DNA from: Streptomyces sp. NBC_00433
Lineage (GTDB): Bacteria; Actinomycetota; Actinomycetes; Streptomycetales; Streptomycetaceae
Length of the DNA: 64,000 nucleotides
Direction of reading: 5' to 3'
NCBI GenBank assembly: GCA_036015235.1
Contig: CP107926.1
Location: 3,476,001-3,540,000, forward strand
The notes beneath the pieces are model-generated. The model did no database searches. It saw only the letters and a list, made by a program, of their open reading frames with translations, and was not told the DNA's origin. Below, one piece after another: positions 51,697-59,533 of this stretch (position 1 is its first letter; every line of letters starts with the position of its first letter). The position numbers and the translations under genes are program-made.

Positions 51697-54252
51697 TCAC
51701 GGCAGCGCGAGTTCGAACCACACGGTCTTGCCGAGCGGCCCGTGCCTGGTCCCCCAGCGCCGCGACGCGCCCGCCACGAGCTGCAGCCCGCGGCCGCCCT
51801 CGTCCTCCGCGGTGGCGACCCGCTCGCGCGGCGGGTCGGGCAGCGGGTCGGACACCTCGACCAGCAGCGACGCACCGCGCGCCATCCGCACCCCGATGGG
51901 GCCGTGCGCATAGCGCAGCGAATTGGTCACCAGCTCGCTGACCAGCAGCACCGTCACGTCGGTCAGCTCGGACAGGTCCCATTCGGCGAGCGCGTCGCGC
52001 ACCCGGCGGCGGGCCAGCCGTACGGCGCTGGCCTCGGCGGGGAATGTCCACGCGGTGGTGGCACCGCTCGGCAATGTACCGAGGCGGGCCATCAGCAGGG
52101 CCACGTCGTCGGGCTCGCGCCCGGGTTCCATGGTGGCGAGCAGGTCGTCACAGGCGTCCTCCAGCGAGTCCAGCGGGCGGCTCAGGGTGGAGCGGAGCCG
52201 TTCGAGGCCGGTGTTGATGTCGTGGCGGCGGGACTCGACCAGGCCGTCGGTGTAGAGCACCAGGACGGTGCCGTCGGGCACGTCCAGCTCGGTCGTCTCG
52301 AAGCGGACGCCGCCGACGCCCAGCGGCACCCCGGGCGGCAGGTTGTCGAGCAGCCGCGCGGTGTGCCTGCCGGGCTCGTCGCCGGGCTCGATCAGCACCG
52401 GCGGCGGGTGCCCGGCCTGGGCGATGGCGCAGCGGCGGGTCGCGGGGTCGTAGACGGCGTAGACGGCGGTGGCCATCCAGCCGTCCGACTGGCTCTGCGC
52501 CAGGTCGTCGCCCAGCTCGCTGATGCGCCGCAGCAGCTCGTCCGGCGCCATGTCCAGGCCCGCGAGGGTGCGCACCGCAGTACGCAGCCGGCCCATGGTG
52601 GCCGCCGCGGACAGGCCGTGGCCCATGACGTCGCCGACGACGAAGCCGACCCGGCCGCCGGCCAGCGGCAGCACGTCGAACCAGTCGCCGCCGACCTCGG
52701 CGACGCTGCTGCCCGGCACGTAGCGGTAGGCGACGTCGACGCCCGGCGCGGCCGGTGTGGAGCGGGGCAGCAGGGAGCGCTGGAGCATCAGGGCGCCCTC
52801 GCGCTCGCGGACGTACAGCCGTGCGTTGTCCAGCGCGGCGCCCGCCCGGTCGGCCAGCTCCATGCCGAGCGCCATGTCCTCCTGGTCGAACGCCTCGCGC
52901 CCGCCCGCCCTGCTGGCGATCAGCAGCCCGAGCACCACCCCGTGCGCGCGCAGCGGCAGCACGAGCATCGACTCGATGCCGACGGCGAGGGTCGCGCGCA
53001 CCTTGGGGTCGTCGGGGGAGGTCAGGTGCGACAGCTCGTCGCGCGTCGAGAGCAGCCGGGGCCGCCCGGTGGCCAGCACCTGCCCGAAGGGCGTCTTGCG
53101 GTCGAAGGACATGGCCTGCCCCGGCCTGATCATCCGCACCACGTCGGGGCTCCAGGTGATCGCCCCGACGCCGCTCTGCCGCATCGGCGTGGTGTCGGTG
53201 TACGCGGCCGAGGGCAGCTCGCCGCCGTCGGGCAGCTGGGAGTGCAGGACCACGCCCGAGTAGTCGCAGAAGGTCGGCACCAGCGCGGCGGCCAGTTCCT
53301 CGGCATTGCGCCGTACGTCCAGCTGCCCGGCGATCCGCGAGCCCACGTCGTTGAGCAGCGCCAGCCGCCGCCGGGCACGCTCGGCCTTGGCCGCGGCCTC
53401 GACCCGCTCGGTCACGTCGATCACGGTGGCGCTGATCCCCAGCACCCGGCCCGCGCGGTCCGACAGGCGGTGGTAGGACAGCGACCTGTGCCCATGCCCG
53501 GTGGGCGCGGGCGAGACCAGGTCGATCACCGGCCGCCCGGTGACCAGCACGTCCCGCTGGAGCGCGGCCAGCGACTCGGACGCCCTGACGTCGAGCACCT
53601 CGGTGACCGTATGGCCGATGTGCTCGGCGGCGGGCCGGCCGTTCAGCCGGGCCAGGGCGTCGTTGACGCGGACGAAGCGCAGCTCCCGGTCGAAGATCGC
53701 GACGCCCAGCGGGGAGGCGTCGAAGAGCGAGTCGAGCGCCGCGAGGTCGTGCTCCAGGGTCCGCAGCCGGCTGGTCTCCACCATGGACGCCAGCACGAAG
53801 GGCCGGCCGTCCCCGTCCACCAGCAGCGACGCCCGCGCCTCGACCTGCACGGCGTGCCCGTCGCGGTGCCGCAGCGACAGGATGCCGTCCCAGCGCCCGT
53901 CGCCCAGCAGCTCGCCGAGGATCTGCTCGGCCTGCCCGGCCGACGGCATGACCTCCTCGGGCCCGCCGGGCGGCTGCCCGCCGGGCCCGAACAGCCCGCC
54001 GACCCGCCGCCCCACGATGTGCTCGCCCGCCCACCCGAGCACCTCCTCGGCGAGGGGGCTCCACAGCAGCACCCGCCCCGAGGTGTCGAGCATGACGACC
54101 GCGACCCGCAGGGTGTCCATCAGCGTCCCGGCACCGGTGCCCGCGACCCCGGCGTCCTCACCCCCGCCGGGGTCGGGCAGCGGGTCGGTCAGGTCGTGCG
54201 GGTCGTCCCGGGGCGGCGGCTCGGCAGACGGGGTGTCGCCGCTGGCGGTCAT
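51697..54252 (-). CDS. PAS/GAF SpoIIE-type phosphatase with HATPase domain (tandem copy B)
   Basis: Regulatory protein of 851 residues, paralogous to the downstream gene. A disordered Pro/Asp-rich N-terminus (about 40 residues) is followed by PAS (LMDTLRVAVVMLDTSGRVLL), a second PAS (DASPLGVAIFDRELRFVRVN, ending SATVIDVTERVE), GAF (about 300-480), PP2C (EVGGDWFDVLPL, VVGDVMGHG, QAGHPPPV, LYTDGLVESR) and HATPase (LLVSELVTNSLRYA, EGGRGLQLVAGA). Copies A and B share domain order and end in the same VWFELALP motif, but their sensor halves differ strongly. They probably read different signals. ATG at 54252 is chosen; a GTG three codons earlier is possible. Confidence 0.9.
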   Translation of the reverse strand: MTASGDTPSAEPPPRDDPHDLTDPLPDPGGGEDAGVAGTGAGTLMDTLRVAVVMLDTSGRVLLWSPLAEEVLGWAGEHIVGRRVGGLFGPGGQPPGGPEEVMPSAGQAEQILGELLGDGRWDGILSLRHRDGHAVQVEARASLLVDGDGRPFVLASMVETSRLRTLEHDLAALDSLFDASPLGVAIFDRELRFVRVNDALARLNGRPAAEHIGHTVTEVLDVRASESLAALQRDVLVTGRPVIDLVSPAPTGHGHRSLSYHRLSDRAGRVLGISATVIDVTERVEAAAKAERARRRLALLNDVGSRIAGQLDVRRNAEELAAALVPTFCDYSGVVLHSQLPDGGELPSAAYTDTTPMRQSGVGAITWSPDVVRMIRPGQAMSFDRKTPFGQVLATGRPRLLSTRDELSHLTSPDDPKVRATLAVGIESMLVLPLRAHGVVLGLLIASRAGGREAFDQEDMALGMELADRAGAALDNARLYVREREGALMLQRSLLPRSTPAAPGVDVAYRYVPGSSVAEVGGDWFDVLPLAGGRVGFVVGDVMGHGLSAAATMGRLRTAVRTLAGLDMAPDELLRRISELGDDLAQSQSDGWMATAVYAVYDPATRRCAIAQAGHPPPVLIEPGDEPGRHTARLLDNLPPGVPLGVGGVRFETTELDVPDGTVLVLYTDGLVESRRHDINTGLERLRSTLSRPLDSLEDACDDLLATMEPGREPDDVALLMARLGTLPSGATTAWTFPAEASAVRLARRRVRDALAEWDLSELTDVTVLLVSELVTNSLRYAHGPIGVRMARGASLLVEVSDPLPDPPRERVATAEDEGGRGLQLVAGASRRWGTRHGPLGKTVWFELALP

Positions 54253-54426
54253 GCGTCGCACCCCCGACCGGGTCGGGCCGGATCCACCCGGCCACCTACA
54301 GGGATCTATCCCCTTTTACCCGATATTCCCCCATGCACCCGCTCGCCGCGTCCCCACCGCCGCCGCCAGGAGGAGGCCGGCTCGCCGGTGACGTGGACCG
54401 GGACCCGGGCCGCGGCACCGCGGGGG

Positions 54427-54831
54427 TCAGGACCCGGCGCCCAGCCTGGACGCCACCCAGTGCACCGCGGGGCGGTCCTGGGGGAGCCAGTCGACGGTGT
54501 CGACCTCCGCCTGCCCGAGCCAGCGCAGCTCGTCGTGGTCCTGGAGGGGGCGCGGGCTGCCGGACAGCAGCCGGGCCGTCCACACCTGGAGCAGCAGAGC
54601 GCCGCCGGCCACCGGCCACTGGCCCGGCACCCTTTCCAGCGGCTCGGCCTCGACGCCCAGCTCCTCGCGCAGCTCGCGCACCAGCGCGCCGGGCGCGGTC
54701 TCACCGGGCTCCAGCTTGCCGCCCGGCAGCTCCCAGCGCCCCGCGAGGGCGGCGGGCGCCGTGCGGCGGGCGGCGAGCAGCCGGCCCTCGTCGAGCAGGG
54801 CGGCGCCCACCACCAGCCGGGGAGGCGTCAC
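54427..54831 (-). CDS. NUDIX hydrolase (MutT-like)
   Basis: A 134-residue NUDIX pyrophosphohydrolase. The full Nudix box is present near residues 37-60 ([20 protein letters not shown] followed by ELGVE), with the RELREELG Glu residues that bind metal. The short size and [12 protein letters not shown] start resemble MutT/CTP-pyrophosphohydrolase enzymes that clean oxidised or non-canonical nucleotides. GTG start overlaps the SPOR-protein stop by four bases (GTGA). Substrate unknown. Confidence 0.9.
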   Translation of the reverse strand: MTPPRLVVGAALLDEGRLLAARRTAPAALAGRWELPGGKLEPGETAPGALVRELREELGVEAEPLERVPGQWPVAGGALLLQVWTARLLSGSPRPLQDHDELRWLGQAEVDTVDWLPQDRPAVHWVASRLGAGS

Positions 54832-55046
54832 GCCTGGGCCAGGCGGGGGGCGACGCGCTCGATGACGTAGCGGCGCTGCTCCGCGCCGCCCTGCTCCCGG
54901 CCGCCGTTCTGGGCCGGCCGCTGGTCCCGGCTGTCGAGCTGGTCGGCGATGCGCTCGGCCTCGGCCCGGGTGGCGTAGCGGCCGACCCGGTAGCGGTTGG
55001 CGCCGTCGTCCTGGCGTATGAGGACCCATACGAGGTCGGACGTCAT
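54828..55046 (-). CDS. Small SPOR-like domain protein
   Basis: A 72-residue protein. The first 40 residues ([20 protein letters not shown] then [14 protein letters not shown]) match the short SPOR-like strand-helix pattern seen in small streptomycete proteins. The C-terminus is [15 protein letters not shown]. There is no signal peptide or membrane segment, so peptidoglycan binding as in cell-division SPOR proteins is doubtful. ATG at 55046; it lies 14 bases after the RpiB-like gene and is coupled to the NUDIX gene. Confidence 0.78.
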   Translation of the reverse strand: MTSDLVWVLIRQDDGANRYRVGRYATRAEAERIADQLDSRDQRPAQNGGREQGGAEQRRYVIERVAPRLAQA

Positions 55047-55060
55047 GAGGTCATGCCCTT

Positions 55061-55582
55061 TCACTTTGCACTGCCGGCGGGTGCGCCGGCAGCGGTCTCG
55101 TGCACGGTGGGGGCCGGCTGCGCGGCGGTGGGGGCCGCGGACCCGATCGCGTCGAGGTGGGCGATGTTCGCGCGGTCCTCGGCGTCGCGGTCCTGGTCGG
55201 CGCCGGCCGCGAACCACGCGTCGAGGATCTCGGCGAGCAGCCCGCCGGACAGCGTACGCAGGCTGAGCGCCAGCGCGTTCGCGTCACTCCAGACCCGCGC
55301 TCCGCGCGCGGCGTACGCGTCGGCGCACAGGGCGGCGCGCACGCCGGGGACCTTGTTGGCGGCCATCGAGGCGCCCGCGCCGGTCCAGCAGCACACCACG
55401 GCCTGATCCGCCGTGCCGTGCGCGACGGCGCGCGCCGCGGCCTCCGCGCTCCAGGCCCAGTCCGCGCGGTCGCCGTCGCGGAGCGCGCCGAACACCTCCA
55501 CCGTGTGGCCGCGGCGGCGCAGGTCGTCGACGACCTGCCGGGCCGGTGGCTCATCCATGTCCGAGGAAACGGCGATGCGCAT
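55061..55582 (-). CDS. RpiB/LacA/LacB family sugar-phosphate isomerase-like protein
   Basis: A 173-residue protein of the ribose-5-phosphate isomerase B family. The core is HGTADQAVVCCWTGAGASMA then ANKVPGVRAALCADAYAARG near residues 60-105. The GTGxGxxxxANK loop typical of RpiB appears as WTGAGASMAANK. The early SSDMDEPPARQ replaces the usual SDHAG/DxxG segment, so substrate use may differ from classical RpiB. The C-terminal 35 residues are a variable Ala/Pro tail. It is the first gene of a three-gene run with the SPOR-like and NUDIX genes. Confidence 0.85.
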   Translation of the reverse strand: MRIAVSSDMDEPPARQVVDDLRRRGHTVEVFGALRDGDRADWAWSAEAAARAVAHGTADQAVVCCWTGAGASMAANKVPGVRAALCADAYAARGARVWSDANALALSLRTLSGGLLAEILDAWFAAGADQDRDAEDRANIAHLDAIGSAAPTAAQPAPTVHETAAGAPAGSAK

Positions 55583-55704
55583 ATGCCCGACCCTACGCCC
55601 GAGGTTCACAGCGCGGGTACGCAATGACACGAAGAGGGACCGATCCGGCCATCCGTTCGACCAGAAGTCGACGGGCCGTCAGCCCGCCCCACCTGCCCGC
55701 CTGC

Positions 55705-56457
55705 TCACCTCACGGGCAGGTGGTAGACCGCCCGGTAGCGCTCCGCGGGGATCACGACGTCGGCGGTCTCCACCGGCCGGCCGGAGGCGTAGTACGTACG
55801 CCGGATCTCGATCACCAGGTGGCCCGGCACCCCGCCGAGCGCGGCGGTCTCCGAGGCCAGGCCCGGCCGGGCGCCGACCTCCTCGGCCATGTGGTCCACC
55901 GTCACGTCGATGGCCGCCATCCTGGCCACCACGCCCTGCCCGCCGACCGGCCCCTCCTCGGGCAGCAGCACCGGGGTGCGCCCGGTGAGCGACAGCGGCT
56001 CCCACGAGGTGGACAGCAGCGTCGGCTCGCCCTCGGTGCGGAAGAGGTAGTGGGTGCGCATCACCCGCTCCCCCGGCTCGATCCGCAGCCGCTCGGCCAC
56101 GTCCAGCGTCGCCGCGTCCTGCACGCTGCGCGACTCCCAGGTGCCCTTGCTGCCCTCGTCGGCCTGCTCCTGCCGGTAGGGCGTGGACGGCCCTGCCGGC
56201 CGGTAGCCGCTGCGGACGATCCGCCGGGGCCGCGGGCGCTCGCGGACGTAGGTGCCCGAACCGGACCGGCCCTCGACGAAGCCCTCGGCCATCAGCACCT
56301 TGCGCGCCTCCAGCGCGACGGTGTCGGAGACGCCGTATTCGGTGCGGATTCTGGCCTGCGACGGGAGCCGGGCGTGCGGCGGGAGCGTGCCGTCGAGGAT
56401 CTTGCGGCGCAGATCGTCGGCCACGCGCAGATACGCAGGCTGCTCACCGAATGCCAC
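55705..56457 (-). CDS. GntR family (HutC/UTRA type) transcriptional regulator
   Basis: DNA-binding regulator of 250 residues. The winged helix occupies residues 5-72 (AYLRVADDLRRKILDGTLPP, LPSQARIRTEYGVSDTVALE, GFVEGRSGSGTYVRER). A UTRA ligand-binding domain follows (residues 95-245: RTHYLFRTEGEPTLLSTSWE, PGHLVIEIRRTYYASGRPVE). The GTG start has GGGAGGGG upstream with normal spacing; the frame extends 28 codons further without a start signal. It is not obviously DasR, which usually neighbours the dasABC operon. The target genes cannot be deduced from position. Confidence 0.9.
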   Translation of the reverse strand: MAFGEQPAYLRVADDLRRKILDGTLPPHARLPSQARIRTEYGVSDTVALEARKVLMAEGFVEGRSGSGTYVRERPRPRRIVRSGYRPAGPSTPYRQEQADEGSKGTWESRSVQDAATLDVAERLRIEPGERVMRTHYLFRTEGEPTLLSTSWEPLSLTGRTPVLLPEEGPVGGQGVVARMAAIDVTVDHMAEEVGARPGLASETAALGGVPGHLVIEIRRTYYASGRPVETADVVIPAERYRAVYHLPVR

Positions 56458-56565
56458 GGGTTGCCCCTCCCAGGGGGTTGACTGTCCGCGACAGCTTCGC
56501 AACCCTGGGTACTCGACCGCAAGCCCACCCCCGAGCCTCACACTCCGCTCACGCCCCGGTCGCGC

Positions 56566-57582
56566 TCACACCCCGACGTCAGAACCGCCGGAGTCGTCGG
56601 ACCCGCCGGAGCCACCGGAGTCGCCCGCCCGGCTCCCGCCGGTCTTCACCGAGCCGCTCACCTTGCCGCCGGGCGAGCCGAAGAAGCAGATCACCGACCG
56701 CTCGTGCCGGGCCCAGTTCGCGCCCGCGGGCAGGTAGAAGTACAGCTTGTCCGACGACGGCGGCACCTTGCCGTCGAGGTAGGTGTGGGCGTATTTCACG
56801 CAGTTGGTCTGCGCGTCCTCGGTGACGTTGTCCACCCCGGGGTACGGGTCGTCGGAGCCGGCCTGGATCTCGTAGACCGCGAAGGCCTCGGCGTCGTGCG
56901 CGTCGGTGCAGTCCACGACGTCCACCGTGCGGGAGCGCGTGTCGTTGTCCGTGCCGAAGTCGGACAGCTTCGCGTCGACCGTGTTGAAGCACTGGCCGGC
57001 CCTGAGGTCCACGACCTGGGTGTTGCCGTCGTCCAGGACGCCGGCCGCGGCGAGCGCGATGATCGTGGCGAGCCCGATCGTCCACAGGCTGGAGAGCGTG
57101 ATCCCGGCGACCGCCATGCCCTTGCCGCGCTCACCGCGCCGCTTGACCTGCTGGAGCCCGACCAGGCCGAAGATCAGGCCGAGGAAGGGTATGCAGGGCA
57201 GGATGCCGACGACCAGCGCGGCGATCGACATGCCGTTGGTGGCCCGCTCGCCCTGCGCGTACCAGCCCTGCTGGCCGGGGTACATCGCGGCACCCACCGG
57301 CGCCGGGTAGCCGTACGCGGGCTGCTGCGGCTGCCCGGCCGCGCCGGGGTAGGGCGGGCCGTACGGCCCGGGGGCGGCGTACGGGTTGTCCTGCGCGGGC
57401 TGCTGCTGGGGCGGCTGCTGCTGCGCGTACGGATTCGGCGGCTGCCCGTACGACGGCTCCGTGTAGGCGGGCTCCGAATACTGCGGCTGCCCGTAGGACG
57501 GCAGACCCTGGTACGGCGGCTGGCCAGGCGGCGGCACACCGTCGGGCGACGGCGGCGGCGGAGGCGGCGGGGGTATGTCCAC
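56566..57582 (-). CDS. DUF4190 / septum-formation-domain membrane protein
   Basis: A 338-residue membrane protein. Residues 1-110 are Pro/Gln/Tyr-rich (repeats of QPxY and PYG). Two helices near 118-180 form the DUF4190 unit (NGMSIAALVVGILPCIPFLG, GLIFGLVGLQQVKRRGERGK, GITLSSLWTIGLATIIALAA). The outer domain resembles the septum-formation/DUF4333 type (VVDLRAGQCFNTVDAKLSDF, VVDCTDAHDAEAFAVYEI), with paired cysteines. The tail is Gly/Ser/Asp-rich. The GTG start has no ribosome binding site, but TAAACT ends six bases before it, suggesting a leaderless mRNA. It is divergent from the ECF sigma-factor gene. Confidence 0.85.
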   Translation of the reverse strand: MDIPPPPPPPPSPDGVPPPGQPPYQGLPSYGQPQYSEPAYTEPSYGQPPNPYAQQQPPQQQPAQDNPYAAPGPYGPPYPGAAGQPQQPAYGYPAPVGAAMYPGQQGWYAQGERATNGMSIAALVVGILPCIPFLGLIFGLVGLQQVKRRGERGKGMAVAGITLSSLWTIGLATIIALAAAGVLDDGNTQVVDLRAGQCFNTVDAKLSDFGTDNDTRSRTVDVVDCTDAHDAEAFAVYEIQAGSDDPYPGVDNVTEDAQTNCVKYAHTYLDGKVPPSSDKLYFYLPAGANWARHERSVICFFGSPGGKVSGSVKTGGSRAGDSGGSGGSDDSGGSDVGV

Positions 57583-57588
57583 GCGGGG

Positions 57589-57594
57589 AGTTTA
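57589..57594 (-). promoter_or_regulatory. Putative -10 element for leaderless DUF4190 mRNA
   Basis: On the minus strand TAAACT lies six bases before the GTG start, with no purine-rich ribosome binding site between. This fits a transcript beginning at the start codon. Confidence 0.4.
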
Positions 57595-57675
57595 CGGTCC
57601 TGGCGAACGCTTGCGGCGGCGGGCGGCAAGTAGGGGGTGCGGCCGGGAGACGAACCGGCCGGACGAGGAGGGGAA

Positions 57676-58251
57676 ATGGACGACGATGACGGCGGCGACG
57701 CGTCCGCGCTCGCCCGCTCGGCCCGCGACCCGGCGGCTTTCGAGCCGCTGGTCGCACGCCATACGCGCACGCTGCACGGCTATCTGGCCCGGCGTGCGCC
57801 GGGCGCGGCCGACGACCTGGTGGCTGAGGTGTGGCTGCGGGCCTTCGCCGGCCGCGCCGGCTTCGACCCGGCGCGCGGCACCGCCCGCGCCTGGCTCTTC
57901 GGGGTCGCCCGGCACGTACTGGCCGCGCACTGGCGGGAGTCGGCGCCGGTCGGGAAGGCGTCCGACCTCGCCGAGACCGACCCCTGGCACGCGGTCGACC
58001 AGCGGCTCGACGCGGCGGCGGTGGCACCGCTGATCCGCCGCGTCATACGCGAACTGCCGCCGGTGGAGCGCGAACTGCTGCTGCTGGTGATCTGGGAGGA
58101 ACTGACCCCGAGCGAGGCGGCCGCCGTCGTCGGCATACCGCAGGGCACCGCCCGCTCCCGACTGCACCGCGCCCGCACCCGGTTGCGGGACGCGCTCGAC
58201 CCGGCCGTGGCAGGCGCCACGGCCCGCGGAACGACAGGAGACCCGACATGA
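57676..58251 (+). CDS. ECF-type RNA polymerase sigma factor
   Basis: Alternative sigma factor of 191 residues. Region 2 lies near 15-85 (AAFEPLVARHTRTLHGYLAR, AADDLVAEVWLRAFAGRAGF, ARAWLFGVARHVLAAHWRES). Region 4 lies near 120-175 (ELPPVERELLLLVIWEELTP, SEAAAVVGIPQGTARSRLHR). AGGAGGGG immediately upstream of ATG is a strong ribosome binding site. The next gene overlaps by four bases and encodes a membrane protein that is the likely cognate regulator, the usual sigma/anti-sigma layout. Its target promoters are not identifiable here. Confidence 0.93.
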   Translation: MDDDDGGDASALARSARDPAAFEPLVARHTRTLHGYLARRAPGAADDLVAEVWLRAFAGRAGFDPARGTARAWLFGVARHVLAAHWRESAPVGKASDLAETDPWHAVDQRLDAAAVAPLIRRVIRELPPVERELLLLVIWEELTPSEAAAVVGIPQGTARSRLHRARTRLRDALDPAVAGATARGTTGDPT

Positions 58252-59435
58252 ACGACATCACCGGCGGCCGCACGGCCGCCGACCAGGACCCGGTGTCCGC
58301 GGCCGTCGACGGCTTCGACGGCTTCGGCACCTCCGACCTCCTCGGCCTGCCCGGCATGGACCGGATGGCCGCCGCCCGCACCGTGGCGCCACCCGCCGCG
58401 GACGTCACGGCCCGCGCGGAGGCCGTGGTCACGGCGGCGGTGCAGCGCGCACAACTCGCCGGCGCGGACATCGCGTTGGACGACGCCCCGGGCGCGGCCG
58501 TGCCGGTGCGCCGGCGCTTCTTCCGGCGGCGCTGGATCGCGTCCGCGGCCCTGGTGGCCGCGGCGGCGACGGGCGTCGCGGTCCTGCCCGCGGTGGACCT
58601 CGGCGGCGGGTCGGCGGCCAGCGCGAGCGCGGCGGACTTCCTCAAGGGCGTCGCCGACCGGTCCGCCGAGCAGCCGTGGAAGGGAACGCCGGAGGCGTGG
58701 GAGGTGGTGAGCGACCAGTGGGTCGTCGGCTACGGCGCGGGCTACCACGACGAGATCCACTTCGAGCACGGGACCGAGGTCGAGAGGTCGCGCGGTGCCA
58801 GGACGATGACCTACAGCGGTTACGACAAGTACGGGCCAGGATGGTTCGCCGGCGAGGACCTCGTCGACTGGAACCACCTGAACAGCCTGCCGACCGACGT
58901 CACGGCCCTCACCGCCCGGCTGACCGGCGGAATCTCCGCGGGGCAGGCCTTCGACAACATCGGCTCGATGCTGGCCACCTCCCCGGCGAAGCCGCAACTG
59001 CGGGCCGCGCTCTTCCGGGTGCTCGCCGGCCTCGACGGGGTGCGACTGGACGGCGCGGGAAAGGACTCGCTGGGCCGCGAGGGCACGGAGGTCAGCGCGT
59101 CGCACGACCACGTGACCTTCCGGCTGCTGGTCGAGCCGGCGACCGGCACGCTGCTGGAGGAGGCGCAGGTGGGCGAAGCGGACGTGCCGGCCTACACCAA
59201 CTGCCCCCGCCCGCCGATGCCGAAGCCGGGCAGCACCTACACGAGCCAGGTGCCGCCCATGCCCGACCCGAAGCGGCCGCCGATTCTCCGGGGCAGCGGA
59301 TCGGTGACATGCCCGCTGCCCGCGACCAAGGCGGGTGACCTGCTCGCGGTGGAGACCTATGTCTCCGCGAAGCCGGTCCGACTGCCCGACCGGCTGAGGG
59401 GCATTCCCTCGACGCCGCGGCCCGCACAGCGGTGA
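58248..59435 (+). CDS. CU044_5270-type membrane protein, probable anti-sigma partner
   Basis: A 395-residue single-pass membrane protein. The cytoplasmic part (residues 1-90) has MDRMAAARTVAPPAADVTAR and a basic stop (RRRFFRRR). One helix follows (WIASAALVAAAATGVAVLPA) and then a 270-residue outer domain (ASASAADFLKGVADRSAEQP, NHLNSLPTDVTALTARLTGG, DGVRLDGAGKDSLGREGTEV, FRLLVEPATGTLLEEAQVGE). This is the CU044_5270 family layout, commonly found directly after an ECF sigma gene. It has no clear zinc anti-sigma motif, so sequestration of the sigma factor is inferred from translational coupling (ATGA) only. Confidence 0.84.
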   Translation: MNDITGGRTAADQDPVSAAVDGFDGFGTSDLLGLPGMDRMAAARTVAPPAADVTARAEAVVTAAVQRAQLAGADIALDDAPGAAVPVRRRFFRRRWIASAALVAAAATGVAVLPAVDLGGGSAASASAADFLKGVADRSAEQPWKGTPEAWEVVSDQWVVGYGAGYHDEIHFEHGTEVERSRGARTMTYSGYDKYGPGWFAGEDLVDWNHLNSLPTDVTALTARLTGGISAGQAFDNIGSMLATSPAKPQLRAALFRVLAGLDGVRLDGAGKDSLGREGTEVSASHDHVTFRLLVEPATGTLLEEAQVGEADVPAYTNCPRPPMPKPGSTYTSQVPPMPDPKRPPILRGSGSVTCPLPATKAGDLLAVETYVSAKPVRLPDRLRGIPSTPRPAQR

Positions 59436-59464
59436 ACGACTCGGTGCCGTAACCGGGTTGCCGG

Positions 59465-59496
59465 GGGGAACGGCGGAACCGATTACGCCGTTCCCC
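59465..59496 (+). terminator. Hairpin terminator abutting the chitinase promoter
   Basis: An 11-bp stem (GGGGAACGGCG / CGCCGTTCCCC) with a 10-base loop, ending one base before the TTGACC -35 of the chitinase gene. It separates the sigma operon from the chitinase. Confidence 0.8.
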
Positions 59497-59526
59497 TTGA
59501 CCGTTATTGGTCCAGACCAATACTTT
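59497..59526 (+). promoter_or_regulatory. Chitinase promoter with embedded DasR-type (dre) operator
   Basis: TTGACC (59497-59502) and TACTTT (59521-59526) are -35 and -10 hexamers with an 18-base spacer. Positions 59505-59522, TATTGGTCCAGACCAATA, form a near-perfect dyad matching the dre consensus TGGTCTAGACCA recognised by the N-acetylglucosamine-responsive GntR regulator DasR. The site fills the spacer, so bound DasR would block RNA polymerase. The -10 is seven bases from the ATG, so the transcript is probably leaderless. Confidence 0.85.
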
Positions 59527-59533
59527 CTGCGCC

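Noticed and set aside
51678..51725. tRNA gene suggested by two GGTTCGAACC/AGTTCGAACC T-loop-like boxes
   Set aside because: No acceptor stem or anticodon arm can be drawn. The second box lies inside the HATPase codons of the SpoIIE gene (VWFELAL on the other strand).
55705..56457. The GntR regulator being DasR
   Set aside because: It belongs to the same HutC/UTRA group, but there are no dasABC genes beside it and no dre-like site at its own promoter. The chitinase operator alone is not evidence.
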